From IMG/VR virus record IMGVR_UViG_3300013137_002966, positions 1 through 64,000 of that record: a stretch of 64,000 nucleotides of DNA; one strand, 5' to 3'. The translations under genes were made by a program, and so were the position numbers. Shown in pieces: positions 1 through 7,810 of this stretch (position 1 is its first letter; each line of letters starts with the position of its first letter). The DNA comes from a virus. A model generated the notes under the pieces. The model was not told where the DNA came from and searched no databases. It was given only the letters and a program-made list of their open reading frames with translations.

Positions 1-519
1 ACCTCAGGTAGTTCAGGTAGTTCTGGTACCAATGGAACCTCAGGTAGTTCTGGTACCAATGGAACCTCAGGTAGTTCGGGTAGTTCTGGCACCAATGGAA
101 CCTCAGGTAGTTCTGGAAGTTCTGGTACCAATGGTACATCAGGTTCCTCCGGAACTAATGGAACCTCAGGTAGTTCTGGGACTAATGGAACCTCAGGTAC
201 TAATGGAACCTCCGGTTCATCAGGAACTAATGGAACCTCAGGTACTAATGGAACCTCAGGTACTAATGGAACCTCAGGTACTAATGGAACCTCAGGTACT
301 AATGGAACCTCCGGTACTAATGGAACCTCCGGTTCATCAGGAACTAATGGAACCTCAGGAAGTTCAGGAACTAATGGAACCTCAGGTACTAATGGAACCT
401 CCGGTTCATCAGGAACTAATGGAACCTCAGGTAGTTCAGGTACCAATGGAACCTCTGGTAGTTCAGGAACCAACGGAACCTCTGGCACTAATGGAACTTC
501 CGGTTCCTCAGGTACTTCT
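1..519 (+). repeat. In-frame collagen-like G-X-Y repeat tract
   Basis: About 170 codons of near-repetitive DNA built from 9-nt and 18-nt units such as ACTAATGGAACCTCAGGT encode Gly-Thr-Ser, Gly-Ser-Ser and Gly-Thr-Asn triplets. Many units are identical at the DNA level, so the length is likely to vary by slippage or recombination between related phages. Thr and Ser fill most X and Y positions, which makes the stalk a possible target for O-glycosylation by the transferases encoded later in the window; this last point is inference. Confidence 0.9.
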
Positions 520-1032
520 GGTATAGCAACAATTACTAATAATGTTGATAACTATGTTTTAACAGCAACTGCAACCGGAAGTACAATTAATGGTGAAGCA
601 AATTTACAATTTAATGGTAGTACACTAAATGTAATATCTGTAACTAGTGGTACAACAGTTCTTAATGTAACTGGTACACAAGGACAATTATTCTCTGTTA
701 CCGATAATTTAAGTGGTGATATATTTACTGTGTCTGATATTTCTGGTATACCTATATTAAATGTTAATAGTAATGCTACGGTTGAAATAGATGGTACAAC
801 TGTTGCTGGTGGTAATATTTTACCATCTACAGGTAATACATATGATTTAGGTTCAACATCTTATAGATGGAACGTTGTATATACCGCTGACTTATCATTA
901 AAGAATGAATATGGTGATTATACATTAGTTGAAGGTGAAGATGATATATTCTTATATAATAATAGATCCGGAAAAGTATATAAGTTTCTAATTCAAGAAG
1001 TTGATCCAAGTGCCGCGCCACCTAAAAAATGA
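1..1032 (+). CDS. Tail fibre protein with collagen-like repeats (5' end outside window)
   Basis: The frame is open from the first base of the window, so the start lies upstream. The first 173 or so codons read as G-X-Y triplets (G-T-S, G-S-S, G-T-N), a collagen-like trimerising stalk. After that comes a Thr/Asn/Val-rich beta region, and the last 60 residues contain a conserved-looking fibre tail (a YDLGSTSYRWNVVY stretch, then a short domain ending in APPKK). Collagen-like stalks with a beta-structured tip are known in phage tail fibres and side fibres. The protein would sit on the outside of the virion and trimerise. It is followed 15 bases later by the first LamG adhesin gene, so it is probably the fibre shaft on which or beside which those adhesins assemble. 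Frames +2 and +3 over the repeat are also open, but only because the DNA is repetitive. Confidence 0.88.
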   Translation, partial: TSGSSGSSGTNGTSGSSGTNGTSGSSGSSGTNGTSGSSGSSGTNGTSGSSGTNGTSGSSGTNGTSGTNGTSGSSGTNGTSGTNGTSGTNGTSGTNGTSGTNGTSGTNGTSGSSGTNGTSGSSGTNGTSGTNGTSGSSGTNGTSGSSGTNGTSGSSGTNGTSGTNGTSGSSGTSGIATITNNVDNYVLTATATGSTINGEANLQFNGSTLNVISVTSGTTVLNVTGTQGQLFSVTDNLSGDIFTVSDISGIPILNVNSNATVEIDGTTVAGGNILPSTGNTYDLGSTSYRWNVVYTADLSLKNEYGDYTLVEGEDDIFLYNNRSGKVYKFLIQEVDPSAAPPKK

Positions 1033-1047
1033 CTTGAACATTAAATC

Positions 1048-1803
1048 ATGCCCTTAAATTTACAAGGTAATACAATTTCAACTGGTGATATTACTAGTGT
1101 TGGTGTTTTTAAAACAAGAGTTAATAGGGATGGATTAATTGTCTATTTAGATTCAAATAATATGAATTCTTATCCTGGTAGTGGTACTACTTGGTATGAT
1201 TTAAGTGGAAATGGAAATCATGGTACTATGACAAGAATGAATTCACCATCTGCAGGTAATACTTCAGGTTTTGATACTACAACAGGTTATATGATGTTTG
1301 ATAGACATTTGGGCGCTAGTGACGGTACTGCAAATAATGTTGTTGTTATTCCCAATTCATCTTCAATAGACGAGTGTTCTTGTGAAAATGGCATGACTAT
1401 TGAATTTTGGATTAACGAAACATCAAGTGTTTGTACTGCACTAACAAAATGGGATGGAACATGGGAAATTTATTATTGTGCAACATTAGTGTTTAGAACA
1501 CAAGGTACTGGTGGTAGTGATGGTAGTAGTAGTTTTAGTTCATCACCTGGAAATTGGAGACAAATTGTTGCAACACATGATGGTACTCTTCGAAAAATAT
1601 TTGTAAATGGTGTCGAAGGATTAAATGATATAAATGTAGTTACAAGTCAAGACTATTCAAATAATATAGGTGTTGGAGCATACGAAGGTGGAGCATATTC
1701 TTGCATCGCTGCAATGCCAATTTATAGATTATATAATAGAGCATTAAGTCCATTTGAGATAGCTGAAAATTTTCAAGCAGAAAGAGGAAGATTTAGTTTA
1801 TGA
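1048..1803 (+). CDS. LamG/concanavalin-like adhesin, array member 1
   Basis: A 251-residue protein with one laminin-G-3/concanavalin A-like jelly-roll. The opening strand is DGLIVYLDS (about residue 29), followed by the hallmark WYDLSGNGNHGT (about residue 49). A TIEFWIN strand, a VATHDG strand, a VNGVEG turn and the closing YRLYNRALSPFEIAENFQ segment follow. The last residues are RGRFSL, a variant of the RFGL/RFGI terminus shared by the whole array. LamG folds bind glycans or other surface ligands; in a phage this points to a receptor-binding adhesin or virion decoration. The N-terminus (MPLNLQGNTIS) is almost the same as that of the gene at 2932, and the stop overlaps the next start as ATGA, so the two are translationally coupled. 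Confidence 0.85.
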   Translation: MPLNLQGNTISTGDITSVGVFKTRVNRDGLIVYLDSNNMNSYPGSGTTWYDLSGNGNHGTMTRMNSPSAGNTSGFDTTTGYMMFDRHLGASDGTANNVVVIPNSSSIDECSCENGMTIEFWINETSSVCTALTKWDGTWEIYYCATLVFRTQGTGGSDGSSSFSSSPGNWRQIVATHDGTLRKIFVNGVEGLNDINVVTSQDYSNNIGVGAYEGGAYSCIAAMPIYRLYNRALSPFEIAENFQAERGRFSL

Positions 1804-2612
1804 GTATAAATGTAAATAGTAATGTCATATCTAATACTAATTTTAATACATCTGGTGAAATAGTTAATACTCCTGTATTTGTTACTGATGGATTGGTTTT
1901 ATGGTTAGATGCTGGAAATAACGCATCTTATATGAATTCATCAAGTTATTATGATTGTGGTTATGGATGCCAATATTATGGATCAGATCCCGGATGTACT
2001 AACTGTAGTACCCAGATAAAAGATATGTCTGGTTACGGTAATGATGGTACATTGAGTGGAGCAACAATAGTATATGATAATTATGGTGGAACAATGAGTT
2101 TTAATGGAACAACTAATTTTGTTCAGGTTTCAGATTCCTCATCGTTAACAAACACATCTACACTAAGTATTAATATTTGGTTTAAATTATCTGCATTTGA
2201 TGGCGCTCTTATAGGAAAGGGAACTAGTGATACAGATGAGGAATATACTATACAAGTTGGAGCAACATATATTTATTTTGATGTAGGAATAGGCAGTGGA
2301 CCCTATACTCAACCAGCAGCATCTCTTTCAACAGATACGTGGTATAATGTTTCCGCAACACATTCAAGGGTGGCAGGTTCATCAACGTTAATTGTTTATC
2401 TTAATGGCGTAGCATTGGCTGGCTCAACAGTTAATCCTACAAATACTCCAAATGATAACTCATATCCTGTTAGTATTGGTCGTAGATGGTATAATTCTCA
2501 GTCAACACCATCTAATGGAAAAATTGCAATAGTACAAATATATAATAGAACACTATCATCAACTGAAGTTTTACAAAATTTTAATGCTGGTCGTCAAAGA
2601 TTTGGTATATAA
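1800..2612 (+). CDS. LamG-like adhesin with four-cysteine insertion, array member 2
   Basis: A 270-residue LamG-like protein with GLVLWLDAGN (residues 31-40), DMSGYGNDGTL (about 75-85), a central beta sandwich and a closing IVQIYNRTLSSTEVLQNF segment before the terminus RQRFGI. Between the first strand and the GNDG motif lies an insertion with four cysteines at about 53, 57, 66 and 69 (C-x3-C-x8-C-x2-C), which could bind a metal or form two disulfides. The same insertion occurs in the genes at 3642 and 4524. It overlaps the previous gene by 4 nt. I infer a virion-surface receptor-binding or decoration role. Confidence 0.83.
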   Translation: MSINVNSNVISNTNFNTSGEIVNTPVFVTDGLVLWLDAGNNASYMNSSSYYDCGYGCQYYGSDPGCTNCSTQIKDMSGYGNDGTLSGATIVYDNYGGTMSFNGTTNFVQVSDSSSLTNTSTLSINIWFKLSAFDGALIGKGTSDTDEEYTIQVGATYIYFDVGIGSGPYTQPAASLSTDTWYNVSATHSRVAGSSTLIVYLNGVALAGSTVNPTNTPNDNSYPVSIGRRWYNSQSTPSNGKIAIVQIYNRTLSSTEVLQNFNAGRQRFGI

Positions 2613-2711
2613 TTTAAGAACTTATTATTTTTTTTAGTATATAAAATTAAAGATTTTAATAAAAGATATAATCAATATGTTATTGATTTAGGTACCATAG
2701 AAGTCGAAAAA

Positions 2712-2867
2712 ATGAGACTAGACTATCAAAAAAATCAGATAATTAATGAAATGAATAAATTAATTGACGATAGAATGAAATATTATGATACCTTAAGAGA
2801 AACCTTAGGTGAGGGCGAGATAAATATTGACAGTGGAATCTTTTCTAAAAAGAATATGGATTCTTAA
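2712..2867 (+). CDS. Small coiled-coil protein, start unclear (possible remnant)
   Basis: The frame encodes a charged helical segment that ends in a LGEGEINIDSGIF-like motif. It resembles the short coiled-coil proteins with a GEG-I-I/D-x-x-TGxF ending that I associate with T4-like phages. The first ATG (2712) leaves only 51 residues, but the same frame stays open back to the stop of the preceding LamG gene and continues the helical pattern upstream (KRYNQYVIDLGTIEVEK). The true start may therefore be a non-standard codon, or the 5' end may have been lost when the upstream LamG gene was inserted. The stretch 2613-2931 holds nothing else except an AT-rich promoter-like motif at its end. Confidence 0.42.
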   Translation: MRLDYQKNQIINEMNKLIDDRMKYYDTLRETLGEGEINIDSGIFSKKNMDS

Positions 2868-2900
2868 AAATTCCCTTATTCATTTGTTTAACTCTAAATT

Positions 2901-2913
2901 TTAATATATATAA
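2901..2913 (+). promoter_or_regulatory. Candidate phage promoter, TTAATATATATAA
   Basis: This motif sits 19 nt before the ATG of the gene at 2932, inside an imperfect palindrome (ATTTTAA...TTAAAAT). The same core, TTAATATATAA, recurs ahead of many transcription-unit starts in this window. It resembles a -10-only late promoter like that of T4, which is inference. Confidence 0.45.
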
Positions 2914-2931
2914 TTAAAATCTAGATTCATC

Positions 2932-3645
2932 ATGCCCTTAAATTTACAAGGAAATACAATCTCAACAAGTGATATTACTAGTGTTGGTGTATTTAAAACA
3001 AAAGTTAATAGACAAAACTTATTACTTTATTTAGATGCCGGTAATATGAATTCATACCCAGGTACTGGAACAACTTGGTATGATTTGAGTGGTAATGGAT
3101 ACGTTGCAACTATGCAAAATTTAACCGCATCTAATTGGGTATCAGTTAGTGATGTTTATGCATTCGAAACAAATGATACTAATGATCAAGGTTTTAGAGT
3201 TTCGTCATTTCCGTTTCCTCTAAGTGGACGAACTTATGAGTTATGGTATAATGGAAAAACATATTCAATTGGATGGCAGACTTGGTTTGATGATAATGGT
3301 ACTGAAAAAGTTTTATTCGGTGCAGATACAAATAAACCTAGAGTCTATCCTGATGTATCTCCGACTGATACACTATCTATTAATACTTGGTATCATTTGG
3401 CTTATACTATGGAATCTTCTGCATTTGGGCAAGTAACTGTAATGTATAAGAATGGTATTGCTTTTTTCTCAGGTGTTTATGCACAAGGCTTAGCAGGAGG
3501 TACAGGAACCTTGTATCTTTTAGGTGATTCAGGTACAGAAATATCATCAGGATATTGTTCAATAATACGAGTATATGACAGGGTTCTTAGTTCTTATGAA
3601 ATAGCTGAGAATTTTCAAGCGCAAAGAGGTAGATTCGGTATATGA
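2932..3645 (+). CDS. LamG-like adhesin, array member 3
   Basis: A 237-residue LamG-like protein whose first 40 or so residues are nearly identical to the product of the gene at 1048, whereas the ligand-facing middle differs. It has LLLYLDAGNMNSYPGTG and WYDLSGNG near the N-terminus, TWYHLAYTM and MYKNGIAF strands, and IIRVYDRVLSSYEIAENF before RGRFGI. Genes 1048/1800 and 2932/3642 form two copies of the same pair, so a two-gene unit was duplicated and has since diverged in the middle. It overlaps the next gene by 4 nt (ATGA). The product is probably a virion adhesin with its own binding preference. Confidence 0.84.
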   Translation: MPLNLQGNTISTSDITSVGVFKTKVNRQNLLLYLDAGNMNSYPGTGTTWYDLSGNGYVATMQNLTASNWVSVSDVYAFETNDTNDQGFRVSSFPFPLSGRTYELWYNGKTYSIGWQTWFDDNGTEKVLFGADTNKPRVYPDVSPTDTLSINTWYHLAYTMESSAFGQVTVMYKNGIAFFSGVYAQGLAGGTGTLYLLGDSGTEISSGYCSIIRVYDRVLSSYEIAENFQAQRGRFGI

Positions 3646-4457
3646 CCATAAATGTAAATAGCAATGTAATATCTAGTACTGGATTTAATACATCTGGTGA
3701 TATAGTTAATACACCTTTTGTAGTTACTGATGGTTTAATTTTGTGGTTGGATGCTGGAAATACAGCATCTTATACTTTTACTAATTATTATTATGATTGT
3801 GGTTATGGTTGTCAATATTATGCATCAGATCCTGGATGTACTAATTGTAATACACAAATAAAAGATATGTCTGGTTATGGTAATGATGGTACATTAAGTG
3901 GTGTAACAGTTACATATTCAGATGTTGGTGGAACATTGTATTTTAGTGGCTCACCAAATTATGCTTATATCTCAAGTTTAGCGAATTATAATTTTGGGTC
4001 TGATATTTCTGTTTGTATTTGGCATAAGAACTTAGGAGGAGATTATAGAGGTGTTATTGCAAATGTATATTCTAGTGGTACCGGATTTGATATGAGATAT
4101 GGTAGAGAAGATTATTTTGGTGGTGCAAATAATGGTACTAGGTTAGGATGTGGTATCAGAACATCAGTTTCAAATTATAGTTTAGATATAAATGCTGAAT
4201 TAAATGTTTGGGGGTTTTATGTTATGACATATAACGGTTCTACATTAACGGTATATAAAAATGGTAGTTATTTTAATTCGGTTAATGCTAGTGGAACATT
4301 AGGTTCAGTAGCAAATAATGTTTCCATAGGTAGAAATGCAGGTGGTACCGAATATCTAACAGGTGATATTCCAATTGCTATAATTTATAATAAAGCATTA
4401 AGTTCAACTGAAGTTTTACAAAATTTTAATGCAGGTCGACAAAGATTTGCCATTTAA
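3642..4457 (+). CDS. LamG-like adhesin with four-cysteine insertion, array member 4
   Basis: A 271-residue paralogue of the product of the gene at 1800. It keeps the N-terminal NVNSNVISSTGFNTSGDIVN block, GLILWLDAGN, the four-cysteine insertion (C-x3-C-x8-C-x2-C) and DMSGYGNDGTL. The jelly-roll ends with IAIIYNKALSSTEVLQNF and RQRFAI, where Gly of the usual RFGI is replaced by Ala. It lies 4 nt inside the end of the previous gene. The likely role is a receptor-binding or capsid/tail decoration protein on the virion. Confidence 0.83.
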   Translation: MTINVNSNVISSTGFNTSGDIVNTPFVVTDGLILWLDAGNTASYTFTNYYYDCGYGCQYYASDPGCTNCNTQIKDMSGYGNDGTLSGVTVTYSDVGGTLYFSGSPNYAYISSLANYNFGSDISVCIWHKNLGGDYRGVIANVYSSGTGFDMRYGREDYFGGANNGTRLGCGIRTSVSNYSLDINAELNVWGFYVMTYNGSTLTVYKNGSYFNSVNASGTLGSVANNVSIGRNAGGTEYLTGDIPIAIIYNKALSSTEVLQNFNAGRQRFAI

Positions 4458-4488
4458 TTTCCTTTTAATTTCTTTCTACTCTTAAATT

Positions 4489-4499
4489 TTAATATATAA
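4489..4499 (+). promoter_or_regulatory. Candidate phage promoter, TTAATATATAA
   Basis: An exact copy of the recurring core motif lies 24 nt ahead of the ATG at 4524 and is flanked by AAATTT and TTAAAATT arms, as at 2901. It would start a transcript for the third Cys-containing LamG gene. Confidence 0.48.
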
Positions 4500-4523
4500 T
4501 TAAAATTCTTACTTGTTTAATAT

Positions 4524-5303
4524 ATGTCCATAAATGTAAATAACAATGTAATATCTAGTACTGGATTTAATACATCTGGTGATATAATTAATACACCAGT
4601 ATGCGTCACAGATAATTTAATATTATGGTTGGATGCTGGTAATAATGCATCATATATGAACACTTCAACTTATTATGATTGTGGTTATGGCTGTCAATAT
4701 TACTCATCAGATCCAGGATGTACTAATTGTAATACTAAATGGATGGATATGAGTGGATATGGTAACGATGGTGTTTTTTATAGTGGAGCAACTGTAGCAT
4801 ATACAAATTCAGGAGGAGAAGTAATTTTTGATGGTTCAAATGATGTTGTTAAATTATCAACATCATTATTAACAGGAACCGGTGATTTCACTTTTTGTGC
4901 ATGGATTAAAAGATCAGCAACAGGAACGGTAGATTATATTATGGGTAACTATGGGCTATTAAATCCTGGAGGAATTGAATTTTATATTGCCTCGGATAAA
5001 CTTTATACATTTATTAGTGGTAGTGTAGTCTCAACTGGAACAATTGATACAAGTTGGCATCATGTTGCAACAACAAGAACTAGTGGTGCTATTCAAATGT
5101 ATATAGATTCTGCTACAGATGGAAATGGAACTTTAGCATCAAGTATTACCGGCACAAATGTTTTTACTGTTGGTAGTGGTGCTGATTATTCATCAGAAGC
5201 ATTTGTTGGATCAATTGCAGCTGTGCAAGCATATAATAGAGCATTATCCGCTACTGAAATTCTACAAAATTTTAATGCAGGAAGACAAAGATTTGGTATT
5301 TAG
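4524..5303 (+). CDS. LamG-like adhesin with four-cysteine insertion, array member 5
   Basis: A 259-residue protein, third copy of the Cys-insertion type. Its first 35 residues closely match those of the genes at 1800 and 3642 (NVNNNVISSTGFNTSGD, then LILWLDAGNNASY). The four cysteines are kept, followed by DMSGYGNDGVF, a TFCAWIKR strand and WHHVATTRTSGAIQMYIDS, a textbook LamG run. The closing IAAVQAYNRALSATEILQNF precedes RQRFGI. It has its own promoter-like motif. As for the rest of the array, surface binding is inferred from the fold, and no catalytic residues are evident. Confidence 0.84.
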   Translation: MSINVNNNVISSTGFNTSGDIINTPVCVTDNLILWLDAGNNASYMNTSTYYDCGYGCQYYSSDPGCTNCNTKWMDMSGYGNDGVFYSGATVAYTNSGGEVIFDGSNDVVKLSTSLLTGTGDFTFCAWIKRSATGTVDYIMGNYGLLNPGGIEFYIASDKLYTFISGSVVSTGTIDTSWHHVATTRTSGAIQMYIDSATDGNGTLASSITGTNVFTVGSGADYSSEAFVGSIAAVQAYNRALSATEILQNFNAGRQRFGI

Positions 5304-5350
5304 TTTTTTTAAATATTTATATATATCGTAGATAAAAATAATTTCATCAT

Positions 5351-6355
5351 ATGGGATTTAATTTAAATGGAAATACACTATTAACAACTACAATAACCTA
5401 CGAAGGTGCATCATATAAAAATCAAAAAGTTGTTGCTTCTGGTGGTGATGTGATTACTTATAATGGTGAGTGGAAAATACATAGATTTAATACTAGTGGT
5501 ACATTTGTACTTACTTCATTTGTTGGTTCTACCCTTGCAATAGATTATTTAATGGTCGCAGGTGGTGGAGGTGGTGGTATGGATATGGGTGGAGGCGGAG
5601 GTGGTGGTGGAGTCTTAACAGGCTCAACAACATTAACTGCTACTTCTTACTCAATCACAGTTGGTGGTGGTGGTGCTGGTGCGCCAGCCGCTGGTGTTGA
5701 TGGTCAACCTAGTGGACATCAATATACGGTTAGAGCAGTTGTAGGCAGCAACACAACATTTAATGGATTAACGGCTTATGGTGGTGGGTATGGTGCAAGT
5801 TCTTACTATGCTTATACACCAGATTATGGTACACCTGGTAATGGTGGTTGTGGCGGTGGTCCTAGTGGTTATAGTGATGGTGGAACAAGAACTGGAGGAG
5901 GTGCAACGGCAGGACAAGGATATGCTGGTGGTAATGCTGGTGGACAATATTATTCTGGTGGAGGTGGTGGTGCTGGTGGCGCTGGTACTAGTTCAACTGC
6001 AAGAGCCGATGGTGGACCAGGTAAATATTCTGATATTTTAGGTAGACCCTTCTATTGGGGTGGTGGTGGTGCAGGTGCAGGTTATACTATATACGGTGGC
6101 GCAGGTGGAAAAGGTGGCGGAGGTGGTGCATCACCAGACGATTATTCTAATAATTATGCAAAAGGTGGTAGAGAATCTGTTATGTGGGGGTTACCTGGTT
6201 CAAATGGTTGTACAAGTTGTCAAGCAAATGTTCCAGGTGGAAATGGTGGTACTAATACTGGAGGTGGAGGTGGAGGTGGTTCACATTATAACTCTAATAA
6301 TAAAGGAGGTAATGGTGGAAGCGGTATTGTAGTGATAAGGTACAAATATAAATAA
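5351..6355 (+). CDS. Glycine-rich phage adhesin
   Basis: A 334-residue protein. Residues 1-70 are beta-rich (GNTLLTTTITYEG, then HRFNTSGTFVLTSF). From about residue 66 (DYLMVAGGGGGG) to the end it is dominated by Gly-rich runs broken by aromatic residues, closing with GSGIVVIRYKYK. This matches the glycine-rich domain found in many phage fibre-tip proteins, where polyglycine-II-like sandwiches display variable loops; T4-like gp38-type adhesins are a structural precedent, though relatedness to them is not shown here. It stands alone inside an otherwise LamG-only array and probably provides a different receptor specificity. Its N-terminal motif (MGFNLNGNTL) resembles the MPLNLQGNTI start of the LamG genes, which suggests a shared docking segment. 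Confidence 0.8.
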   Translation: MGFNLNGNTLLTTTITYEGASYKNQKVVASGGDVITYNGEWKIHRFNTSGTFVLTSFVGSTLAIDYLMVAGGGGGGMDMGGGGGGGGVLTGSTTLTATSYSITVGGGGAGAPAAGVDGQPSGHQYTVRAVVGSNTTFNGLTAYGGGYGASSYYAYTPDYGTPGNGGCGGGPSGYSDGGTRTGGGATAGQGYAGGNAGGQYYSGGGGGAGGAGTSSTARADGGPGKYSDILGRPFYWGGGGAGAGYTIYGGAGGKGGGGGASPDDYSNNYAKGGRESVMWGLPGSNGCTSCQANVPGGNGGTNTGGGGGGGSHYNSNNKGGNGGSGIVVIRYKYK

Positions 6356-6359
6356 TATA

Positions 6360-7085
6360 ATGGGAATTTTTAGAGGATCAAATTTAGTTAGAGACGGATT
6401 GGTGTTTTATTTAGATTCAATGAATATTAAATCATATGCAGGAACTGGAACAAATTGGTATGATTTAATTTCCAATACTAATTTTAATTCATCATATTAT
6501 ACATATCCCACATTTACTACAAATTATTTTACATTTGTAAATAATGGTTCAACCATAAATAGTATTTATGCTACACCAACGGCTACATCTACTAGTGTTT
6601 ATTATACCAGAATCGGATGGTTTTATATAACTAGTTATAGTAGTGGTGCATGGTCACCAGTTTTTCAAAATGTTATTGGAAATAATTCTGATCTTGGACT
6701 TACTATTGATGCTTCTGGAAAATTACATTTTAGACAATATACTAAAACTGCAAATGATGGTACCACTGATGGTGATTACGGTGTTTCTGGAAACAATACT
6801 GTATCTTTGAATGCTTGGCATATGGGTGCTATTGTTGTTGATAGAATATCAAAAACTGTTACTTTTTATTTAGATGGAACATTAGATTCAACAAAATCTC
6901 TTGTTACTATTGGAAATGCTAGTTCAAATACAGTTGTTATTGGTGGTGCTGCTACAGATTCATATAGTGGTGATAGAATGTTTAAAGGTCGTATTTCTTC
7001 TATTTCTCATTATGATCGTATTTTATCATCAAGTGAAATATTACAGAATTATACAGCATTTAAATCTAGATATGGATTATCTTAA
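6360..7085 (+). CDS. LamG-like adhesin, array member 6
   Basis: A 241-residue LamG-like protein of a second N-terminal class beginning MGIFRGSNLVRDGLVFYLDS. It has GTGTNWYDL in place of the full WYDLSGNGNHG, a RIGWFYI strand, AWHMGAIVVD and VTFYLDGT strands, and ISHYDRILSSSEILQNY before the terminus SRYGLS, which carries one extra residue after RYGL. It begins 4 nt after the glycine-rich gene. Genes from here to 15,587 mostly share the G-x-x-x-GPNIVKNGL start, which I read as a common docking or folding segment. Confidence 0.82.
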   Translation: MGIFRGSNLVRDGLVFYLDSMNIKSYAGTGTNWYDLISNTNFNSSYYTYPTFTTNYFTFVNNGSTINSIYATPTATSTSVYYTRIGWFYITSYSSGAWSPVFQNVIGNNSDLGLTIDASGKLHFRQYTKTANDGTTDGDYGVSGNNTVSLNAWHMGAIVVDRISKTVTFYLDGTLDSTKSLVTIGNASSNTVVIGGAATDSYSGDRMFKGRISSISHYDRILSSSEILQNYTAFKSRYGLS

Positions 7086-7099
7086 AAATAGTAAGTAGA

Positions 7100-7810
7100 A
7101 TGGGATTCTTTAGAGGACCAAATATCGTAAAAAATGGATTGACATTATGTTTAGATGCTGCAAATCCAAGATCGTATCCTGGAACAGGTACAGTTTGGAC
7201 GGACTTAGCTCAGTCTTTAACATTCAATGCTATAGGTTCTTTATTACCATTAGAATCTAAAAATGGTGCATTGTCTTTTGCATTTGATGGTACCGGATAT
7301 TGGAGATGTGCAACTAATTATTCATTAGTTGATTTAGGAGGTGATTGTACTATAATATTATGGTTATATGATGAAAATGTTACTACTAGAAAAACCGTAT
7401 TTGAAAAAGCCGGTACCTCTTATTCTTCATATGAACAAGAAATTGCAATGACTTGGGAAGAAGATGAAACAATATCTTGGTATAGCCGTAAAGCACCAGC
7501 TTATGATTATTCTGCTACACCTGCTCTATCAGCAAATGTTTGGACTATGGCTTCGGTTAAAATGTCAACAGGTAAATCTACAACTGCTAGAACTGGTTTT
7601 TACAGTATGAATGGTGCAGCTTGGACATCTTCTTACACATCTAGAAGTGATACAGCGTTAATAGCTTCTGGTGAAATAAGAGTGGGAACAGGATATTCAG
7701 GTACATGCGAGAATGGTAATGTATCAATTGTAATGTGTTATAATAGAATGCTTAATGATGTTGAAATTTTACAAAATTATAATGCATATAAAACTAGATT
7801 TGGATTATGA
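7100..7810 (+). CDS. LamG-like adhesin, array member 7
   Basis: A 236-residue LamG-like protein starting MGFFRGPNIVKNGLTLCLDA, with SYPGTGTVWTDLA, a TIILWLYDE strand, WTMASVKM and closing IVMCYNRMLNDVEILQNY before TRFGL. The GNG/GND element of other members has been replaced by a SLTFNAIGS segment. The gene overlaps the next by 4 nt. I infer a virion adhesin; nothing indicates an enzyme. Confidence 0.82.
   Translation: MGFFRGPNIVKNGLTLCLDAANPRSYPGTGTVWTDLAQSLTFNAIGSLLPLESKNGALSFAFDGTGYWRCATNYSLVDLGGDCTIILWLYDENVTTRKTVFEKAGTSYSSYEQEIAMTWEEDETISWYSRKAPAYDYSATPALSANVWTMASVKMSTGKSTTARTGFYSMNGAAWTSSYTSRSDTALIASGEIRVGTGYSGTCENGNVSIVMCYNRMLNDVEILQNYNAYKTRFGL

Noticed and set aside
1-519. CRISPR-like or minisatellite array
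   Set aside because: The repeat stays in frame and encodes Gly-X-Y triplets; there are no unique spacers.
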